In this document: one piece after another, positions 57,673 through 64,000 of the stretch
Position numbering within the stretch: position 1 is the first letter of the stretch
Layout: each line of letters starts with the position of its first letter
Source: Capra hircus
Lineage: Eukaryota > Chordata > Mammalia > Artiodactyla > Bovidae
Reading direction: 5' to 3'
NCBI RefSeq assembly: GCF_001704415.2
Contig: NC_030810.1
Coordinates: forward strand, 100,266,315 to 100,330,314
DNA: 64,000 bases
The notes under the pieces: model-generated
What the model was told of the DNA's origin: nothing
What the model saw: only the letters and a program-made list of their open reading frames with translations
Databases searched by the model: none
Translations under genes and position numbers: made by a program

Positions 57673-57803
57673 ATTGGAGAAAGAAATGGCAACCCACTCC
57701 AGTGTTCTTGCCTGGAGAATTCCAGGGAGGGGGAGCCTGGTGGGCTGCTGTCTATGGGGTCACACAGAGTCGGACACGACTGACGTGACTTAGCAGCAGC
57801 AGC
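57673..57803 (+). mobile_element. Bov-A2-type monomer with (AGC)n end
   Basis: tggagaaagaaatggcaacc ... acttagcagcagc, between copies 2 and 3 of agcatggtatat (third copy 57804-57815). Confidence 0.87.
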
Positions 57804-57815
57804 AGCATGGTATAT

Positions 57816-58038
57816 GGGGCTTCCCTGGTAGCTCAACTGGTAAAGAATCTGCCTGCAATGCGGGAGACCTGGGTTTTATCCCTGGATAGGGAAGATGCCC
57901 TGGAGAAGAGCACAGCAACCCACTCCAGTATTCTTGCCTGGAGAATCCCCATGCACAGAGGAGCCTGGTGGGCTACAGTCCATGGGGTCCCAAAGATTCG
58001 GACAAGAGTCAGGGACTAAGTACAGCACAGCACAGCAA
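57816..58038 (+). mobile_element. Bov-tA SINE
   Basis: ggggcttccctggtagctca ... caagagtcagggactaagta, between copies 3 and 4 of agcatggtatat (fourth copy 58039-58050). Confidence 0.93.
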
Positions 58039-58074
58039 AGCATGGTATATACCATGTTCTGCACTTGTTTTTTT

Positions 58075-58341
58075 CATTTAATCATGTAACTTGAAGATCA
58101 CTTCATATTAATGCACAAAGAGCTTCCTTAGCCTTTTTTTTTAATATATATAACACTGCTGAAGAGTATGCCCCTGTTTGGGTGTGCTATAGTTTGTTTA
58201 ATGAACACTTGCTGATGACAATTTATTTTGTTTCTAAACATTTTATTTCAGATAATGTTGCAGGAGATAATTTAGCACTTTATGTCATTTCAAAGGTATG
58301 TAGCTTAATTCCTAGAAGTTGAATTGCTGACAAAGTATTGT
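58075..58341. repeat. Old L1-type 3' end fragment (tentative)
   Basis: cttgaagatcacttcatatt, aatgaacacttgctgatgac, cctagaagttgaattgctga: same texture as 6180-6573. Confidence 0.4.
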
Positions 58342-58353
58342 AGAATTTACAAA

Positions 58354-58699
58354 ACAAGTTTTTTATTTTTTATTTTTTTGGCAAGCTGAGTCTTGGTTGC
58401 TGCCTGGGATTTTCTCTAGCTGTGACAAGCGGGTGATACTCTTTAGCTGTGGTGTGCAGACTTCTTATTGCAGTGGCTTCTCTTGTTGCTGAGAGTGTGG
58501 TCTAGGGTGTACAGGCTTCAGTAGCTGTGGCACGTGGGTTCAGCAGTTGTGGCTCCCAGGCTCTAGAGCACTGTCTTAACAGCTGTGGCACATGGGCTTA
58601 GTTGCTCCGTGGGATATGGAATCTTCCCAAATCAGGGATCAAACCCACCTTCTCTGCATTGGCAGGCTGATTCTTTACCACTGAGCCACCAGGGAAGTC
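58354..58699 (-). mobile_element. CHR-type SINE, full length
   Basis: Reverse copy; perfect 12-bp duplication agaatttacaaa at 58342-58353 and 58700-58711. Confidence 0.95.
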
Positions 58700-58711
58700 A
58701 GAATTTACAAA

Positions 58712-59245
58712 GTTTTTTAAACTACTCGTGAATAATCAAAACTCAGAAGCTTGCATACAAAAAAATAAATCGTTTTTCAAGTTCCCTTGAAAAATTGGAG
58801 ATCTGGCAGCACCATATGTGCCACACAGAAGAAAAATTAGCTAGAGCTAAATGTCAACTGCTCCTTGTAGGTGAGATATGTATTTCCCAAGTGACCACAG
58901 TTCTGTCTCACCTGGTTTTGCTCCATTACATTACTTTCTTGATGTCTGAAACCCTCTGAGTTTTTAATCCCTATGTTCCTTTGTTTTGATTCTGAAATTA
59001 TGCAGTAACCTTCAGATTATGATTCTATTTCCCCTAAGTCTGCCTGCAAGGAAAGGATCATTTGGCATTCCAAGGTTTTGGCCCCCACACTATGATATCT
59101 CATGATCAAGTAATAAGTAGCATATGTTTGTGATTTTTCAACGTATAACAGTAGATTATAGGTGTGAATGTGTTGGGCACACCAATATGAACACTAACAT
59201 GAGTACAGGTGTTACAGTTATTTATTTCATATTATTAAGCTGGCA
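58712..59245. other. Unassigned intergenic DNA
   Basis: No gene seen; possibly an old transposon (ttggagatctggcagcacca), family not recognised. Confidence 0.35.
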
Positions 59246-59248
59246 ATT

Positions 59249-59507
59249 CAATTCAGTTCAGTCGCTCAGTCATGTCTGACTCTTTGTGACCCCATGGACT
59301 GCAGCATACCAGGCCTCCCTGCCCATCACCAACTCCCAGAGTTTACTCGAACTCACGTCCATTGAGTCAGTGATGCCATCCAACCATCTCATCCTCTGTC
59401 GTCCCCTTTTCCTCCCACCTTCAATCTTTCCCAGAAACAGGGTCTTTTCAAATGAGTCAGTTCTTCACATCAGCTGGCCAAAGTATTGGAGTTTCAGCTT
59501 CAATAAG
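59249..59507 (-). mobile_element. BovB LINE 3' end fragment
   Basis: attcagttcagtcgctcagt ... caaagtattggagtttcagc. Confidence 0.92.
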
Positions 59508-59552
59508 CTGTCTTATTATTATTATTTTTAATATTTTGTAAATTTTAATAAG

Positions 59553-59684
59553 GTTGGACTTACTTGGTGGTCCAGTGGTTAAGTCTCCACATTTCCATTG
59601 CAGGAGGCACAGGTTCAACCTCTGGTCAGGGAACTAAGATTCCACATTCCATGCGGTAAGGCCAAGAAAACCCAAAACTGATTT
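59553..59684 (+). mobile_element. tRNA-derived SINE, short
   Basis: ttggacttacttggtggtcc ... attccatgcggtaaggccaa. Confidence 0.87.
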
Positions 59685-59879
59685 ATACCAATAGGTCATT
59701 ACACTGGATTACATCTAAAATAATAAAGAATATTAAAAATAATGTAATTTATATCAGGGCCTGATTGTCTCTGACAGGAGTTACTCTTCAATCCTTAACA
59801 AACAAACAGAAAAAGCCAGAGTTTGGCTCCCTAACTATTGTCCTGGAAAGGATTATACAGCTCAAACCTGCCTTTCCTA

Positions 59880-60360
59880 CAGTGTTTCTCAAATTTTAGT
59901 GAGCAGGAACTTCCCTGGTGGTACAGTGGATAGGAATCCACCTTGCAACGCAGGGGATACTGGTTCAATCCTTCCAGGAAAAGTCCACATGCTGCAGAGC
60001 AGCTAAGCCCCAGTACTACAATTACTGAGGCCTCACCTAGAGCCTGTGCTCCAAAGCTAGAGAAGCCACTGCAATGAGAAGCCTGAGTATCACAATGAAG
60101 AATAGCCCCTTGCTCGCTGCAATTTGAGAAAGCCCGAGACAGCAAGAAAGACTCAGTGTGGCCAAAAATAAAATAAATAATTTTTTTAAAGCTTTAAAAG
60201 AAAAAGTTTAGTGAACAAATTACCTGGCGGTCTACTAAAATTCAGATTCTGATTCAGCACTCCATGAGTTGGGGCCAGAGATTTAGGGTCTCTAGCAGGC
60301 TCCCTGACTGCATGTTTAGCAGCAAGTCCTCATAAGACACTTCACTGAGTCCCACCGCTG
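59880..60360 (+). mobile_element. MER5-like DNA transposon remnant, split by a SINE
   Basis: gtgtttctcaaattttagtg before and cggtctactaaaattcagat, tctgattcagcactccatga after the SINE at 59906-60206. Confidence 0.55.
59906..60206 (+). mobile_element. CHR-type tRNA-derived SINE, long form
   Basis: aacttccctggtggtacagt ... actcagtgtggccaaaaata; duplication tttagtgRRca-like (tttagtgagca 59895-59905, tttagtgaaca 60207-60217, one mismatch). Confidence 0.92.
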
Positions 60361-60800
60361 ATCTATTGGACTAATTGCTTCAGCTTCTCAGGGCAATGAA
60401 GAAATTAGATTGGAACATGATGCTCCAAATTGCTTCTGTTTCTCTTCAACATCCCCATTCCTTACTTCCACCCTCAGCCCACCCACACACATATCAGAAA
60501 ACTGAACGAATCTTAACAGGAACATAATCAGGGCAGAGCAAAGATTTCCCTTTAATCATCACAAACTCCAGAGTACTGCATGTATGGGGCAATAGGTCAG
60601 TTGCAACAGGAAACAAAGATATTAAGATAGGAACTCAGCCTTGGGTTGATCACAAACCAGCAGAGGAAACACACAGACCCAGATAACTCATGACAGGAAA
60701 AGAATTAAGGCAATGGAAGCACAGAGGCAAAAGTTGATTCCACAGGGGGTAAGTGATGGTCCCAGGTACATTGCATTGGGTTGGGTTTGGGTCCAAGTTA
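60361..60800. other. Unassigned intergenic DNA
   Basis: Nothing recognised. Confidence 0.35.
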
Positions 60801-60988
60801 TGCCATTCAGGATCTTTTGTTGCAGGGCACAGTCTCTCTGTGGCATCCGGGCTCTCTAGTTGTGGCACATGGGCTCCAGAGCACATAGGCTTAGCAGTTG
60901 CTCTGAGGTATGTGGGATCTCAGTTCCTAGACCAGGGATCAAACCCAGATCCCCTGCACTGGAAGGCAGGTTTTTAACCAAGGAAGTC
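60801..60988 (-). mobile_element. CHR-type SINE, truncated
   Basis: tcttttgttgcagggcacag ... gaccagggatcaaacccaga, ending aaccaaggaagtccc. Confidence 0.87.
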
Positions 60989-60991
60989 CCT

Positions 60992-61168
60992 AGGAAAGAG
61001 ATTCTTAAACTCTGGTCTCTGTTCCAATAGCATGAGCATCACCTGGGAAAATCTTAGACATGCAAATTCTCAAACTCCACCCAGACCTACTCCAAGGGTG
61101 GTATGGAGATAGCAACCTGTGGTTTAACAAGCTCTCCATGTGATTCTGATACATACTAAAGTTTGACT
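60992..61168 (-). mobile_element. MER5A-like DNA transposon remnant
   Basis: gattcttaaactctggtctc, gcatcacctgggaaaatctt, atgcaaattctcaaactcca, taaagtttgactatg with partly matching inverted ends. Confidence 0.78.
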
Positions 61169-61234
61169 ATGAAAACTTTACATAGAAGACATTTAGTTTG
61201 ACCTTAGAGAACTAATATTTCATCAACAGAAAGG

Positions 61235-61453
61235 CGGGCTTCCCAGGTGGCACTAGTAGTAAGGAACCCGCCTGCCAATATAGGAGACATAAGAGACGCG
61301 GGCTTGGTCCCTGAGCTAGGAAGATCCCCTGGAGAAGGAAATGGCAACCCACTCCAGTACTCTTGCATGGAGAGTCCCACGGACAGAGGAACCTGGTGGT
61401 CGACAGTGCATTGGGTTGCCAAGAGTTGGACATGACTGAAGTGACTCAGCACA
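61235..61453 (+). mobile_element. Bov-tA SINE
   Basis: Forward copy; perfect 11-bp duplication caacagaaagg at 61224-61234 and 61454-61464. Confidence 0.95.
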
Positions 61454-61464
61454 CAACAGAAAGG

Positions 61465-61768
61465 GAAGCGTTATTCCAGGAGATAGATCACAGTAAGCAA
61501 AGGAATGAAGATATAAAATTGAAACACATACACATATTGGGGAAAAAGCATATAATCAGGAATGCAAAAGGAGAAATGGGAAATATGTCAGATAGGTAAA
61601 TGGGGGACAAATTATGAAGAGCTTTAAATTTTATAATTGAAGTTTGAATATAAAGAAAACAGTTTTAAAGCAGGGGAGTGACATGATCAAAGCCACTAAT
61701 AGAACCGATTTAAAATAAGGACTACCAGCCAGGAGGCTACTTTGTCCTGGCAAGAAATAAGAACTAGG
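61465..61768 (+). repeat. L2 LINE 3' fragment
   Basis: ttattccaggagatagatca, gaagagctttaaattttata, gcaggggagtgacatgatca, gccaggaggctactttgtcc: L2 order. Confidence 0.55.
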
Positions 61769-62110
61769 GGAATTCCCTGCTGGTCCAGTGGTTAAGACTG
61801 CATGCGTGCTCAGTCACTCAGTCCTGTCCAACACTTTGCAACCCCATGGACTGTAGCCTGCCAGGCTCCTCCATCCATGGGATTTCCCAGCAAGAATATT
61901 GGACTCAGTTGCCATTTCCTCCTTCAGGGGATCCTCCCAACCCAGGGATCGAACTTGCATCTCTTGAAGACTCCTGCATTGGCCAGCAGATTTTTACATT
62001 GAGCCACCTAGGAAGCCTCAGTGGTTAAGACTACAGGCTTCCAAAGCAGAGGGGGCAGGTTCAATCCCTGGTCAAGAACTAAGATTCTACATGCTGCATG
62101 GTGTAGCAGA
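61769..62110 (+). mobile_element. tRNA-derived SINE interrupted by a Bov-tA
   Basis: Head ggaattccctgctggtccag stops at 61799 and resumes at 62033 (acaggcttccaaagcagagg ... acatgctgcatggtgtagca). Confidence 0.9.
61800..62018 (-). mobile_element. Bov-tA SINE nested in a tRNA-SINE
   Basis: Reverse copy; perfect 14-bp duplication cagtggttaagact at 61786-61799 and 62019-62032. Confidence 0.95.
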
Positions 62111-62181
62111 AAAAAAGAAAAAGTGAGAAAGAGGGAGTGAAAAGAAGGAAGCAAGAGAGAGGGAGAGAGAGAAAGGAAGGA
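62109..62181. repeat. Polypurine (GA-rich) tract
   Basis: Almost uninterrupted A/G on the plus strand from the SINE tail onward (gagagagggagagagagaaa near 62160). Confidence 0.75.
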
Positions 62182-62379
62182 CTAAATAAAGGCAGCAGAA
62201 TAGGAAATGAAAGGGGGAAAAAGATATAAAAAGCATTTACAAGCTAGGATAAACAAGCTGTATTGTATAATGGTTTAAGACAACAAGATGTAGGGCCAAA
62301 CTGCCATGCTCTAACATTTTTTAACTTTGTGGTCTTGGGAGATTTATTTAATGCTGTGCCTCAGTTTTCTATCCATAAA

Positions 62380-62402
62380 ATATATATATATATATATATA
62401 TG
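62380..62402. repeat. (AT)n microsatellite
   Basis: Pure tatatatata run at the boundary of MIR and L1. Confidence 0.85.
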
Positions 62403-62936
62403 CAATGGAATATTATTCACTCATAAAAAGGATGACATCTTCCCATTTGTGGCAATATGAATGGACCTGAGGGAATAATGCTAAGTGAAACAATTCAGAC
62501 AGAGAAAGACAAATACTGTATAATTTCATTTATATGTGGAATCTTAAAAACAAACAAACAAAAAGACCACGAAAACCCAATTCATACTGACAACAAAGTG
62601 GTGGTTTCCAGAGATGTGGGAAGAGGTGGGTAGGTAAAATGAGTGAAGGGAGTTGAAAGCTACAAACTTCTAGTTATAAAACAAAGAAGTCATGGGGATG
62701 TAATATACACCATGGTAGCTATAATTAATAACATTATATTGCATATTTGAAAGTTGTTAACAAAGAAAATCTTAACGTTGCTCATCACAAGAAAAAAATT
62801 ATGTATGGCAGCCTGTTAACTAGAGTTATTGTGGTACTCACTTTGCAATATACACAAATATCAAACCATTATTTTGTATATGATGTCATGAGTCAATTAT
62901 ACCTCAATTTTAAAATTTTACTTTAAAAAAAGGAGA
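62403..62936 (+). mobile_element. Old L1 (L1M) 3' UTR
   Basis: aatggaatattattcactca, atgctaagtgaaacaattca, gtggtggtttccagagatgt, attatacctcaattttaaaa: typical L1M 3' region. Confidence 0.82.
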
Positions 62937-63095
62937 CAATATTATTATTGTTCCTACCTCATCCGATTGTTGTGAGAATTAAATTAAATTAACAACTGTA
63001 AAGTGCTTACAACACTGCCTGTTATGAAGTAACCAATAAATACCGTGTGTGTGTTTTACAAGGAGTAATAAGAGTCCTAGAGTCTACAGGCTCTA

Positions 63096-63655
63096 CGGTG
63101 ACTGCAGCCATGAAATTAAAAGATGCTTGCTCCTTGGAAGAAAAGTTATGACAAACATAAACAGCATACTAAAAAGCAGAGATATCATTTTGCTAACAAA
63201 GGTCTGTGTAGTCAAGCTATGGTTTTTCCACTAGTCATGTGTGGATGTGAGAGTTGGACCATAAAGAAGGCTGAGCGCTGAAGACTGATGCTTTTGAACT
63301 GTGGCATTGGAGAAGACTCTTCAGAGTCCCCTTTGACTGCAAGGAGATCAAACTAGTCAATCCTAAAGGATATCAACCCTGAATATTCATTGGAAGGACT
63401 GATGCTGAAGCCGAAGCTCCAATACTTTGGCCCCCTGATGCAAAGAGCCAATTCATTGGAAAAGACCCTGATGCTGGGAAAGCCTGTGGGCAAGAGTAGA
63501 AGGGGAACAACAGAGGATGAGATGGTTGGATGGCATCACCAACTCAATGTACATGAGTTTCAGCAAACTTCAGGAGATAGTAAAGGACAGGGAATCCTGG
63601 TGTGCTGCAGTCCATAGGGTCTCAAAGAGTTGGGCACGACTTAACAACAGCAACA
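63096..63655 (+). mobile_element. BovB LINE 3' fragment
   Basis: ggtgactgcagccatgaaat ... gttgggcacgacttaacaac. No RT part; several frame breaks. Confidence 0.93.
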
Positions 63656-63679
63656 ATACATCTAAAATTTCTACCTCAG

Positions 63680-63817
63680 GGACTTCCCTGGTAGTCCAGT
63701 CGTTAAGACTTCACACTTTCAATGCAGGGATGCAAGGGGCCTGTGTTTGATTCTTGGTCAGGAAACTAAGATCCCTCATGCTGCATGGTGCATCCAAAAT
63801 AATTAATTAATTAAAAT
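63680..63817 (+). mobile_element. tRNA-derived SINE, short
   Basis: gacttccctggtagtccagt head; 16-bp duplication aaaatttctaSctcag at 63664-63679 and 63818-63833, one mismatch. Confidence 0.95.
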
Positions 63818-63833
63818 AAAATTTCTAGCTCAG

Positions 63834-64000
63834 GTAAGAAAATAATACAATCACAAGGTGAGTTTGGAACATTCTGAATTTCAAATATTTTTAGAAGACA
63901 TTTACTTCACTGTACCTCAATTCCTGGTGTCGTAACAATAAGAAATAGGTACTTAGCATCGTCCCAGGAAACTAGTGGACAGGTGAAATGAGCATAGGTG
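63834..64000. other. Unassigned DNA at the window edge
   Basis: Nothing recognised; SETDB1, expected further on, does not begin here. Confidence 0.4.

Larger units (their letters stand above)
62262..63045 (+). repeat. MIR split by an old L1
   Basis: First part 62262-62380 (tggtcttgggagatttattt, ctcagttttctatccataaa) and second part 62937-63045 (attgttcctacctcatccga, aagtgcttacaacactgcct) join as one MIR. Confidence 0.75.

Overview
The window is nuclear DNA of a pecoran ruminant, most likely a bovid such as cattle. The evidence is the repeat set: BovB (RTE-type) LINEs, Bov-tA and Bov-A/Bov-A2 SINEs, CHR-type tRNA-derived SINEs and a ruminant L1, lying on older mammalian repeats (MIR, L2, L1M, MER5, MLT1-like LTRs). 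There are no bacterial genes, operons or CRISPR arrays. Most open frames of 60-230 codons are pieces of retrotransposons.

Two host genes can be supported. On the minus strand, a CpG island at about 16930-17690 holds the promoter and first exon of ARNT (HIF-1beta, a bHLH-PAS transcription factor). Only 25 coding nucleotides are present (17298-17274, MAATTANP plus one base), followed by a GTGAGG splice donor, so 1-17273 is ARNT intron 1. On the plus strand, 51929-52096 is a complete 55-codon ORF in one exon with a good splice acceptor in front. It encodes a single-pass membrane protein of the cortexin family, recognised as CTXND2. ARNT followed by a plus-strand CTXND2 fits the gene order of human 1q21.3, where SETDB1 comes next; SETDB1 is not seen here.

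Layout: 1-14175 is repeat-rich ARNT intron; 14175-17880 is nearly free of young repeats and runs into the ARNT promoter; 17880-51590 is intergenic DNA filled with layered insertions (a 2.5-kb BovB at 19.7-22.2 kb, a 2.8-kb L1 at 26.7-29.5 kb, an old minus-strand L1 mosaic at 39.3-43.3 kb, and another at 48.1-50.6 kb); 51886-52350 is the CTXND2 coding exon, closely bracketed by SINEs; 52360-64000 is again repeat mosaic with a few unrecognised unique stretches.

The most notable points are the CTXND2 micro-gene between two SINEs, a perfect TISU/YY1 element facing away from ARNT in its CpG island with a 33-codon ORF behind it, a bare poly(A) insertion with its own target-site duplication, a 23-bp inverted repeat inside a short L1 that fits twin priming, a 12-bp target repeated four times around serial SINE insertions, and a perfect 96-bp tandem duplication. 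No new gene system is evident. Repeat family names rest on recognised consensus text, not on a database run.
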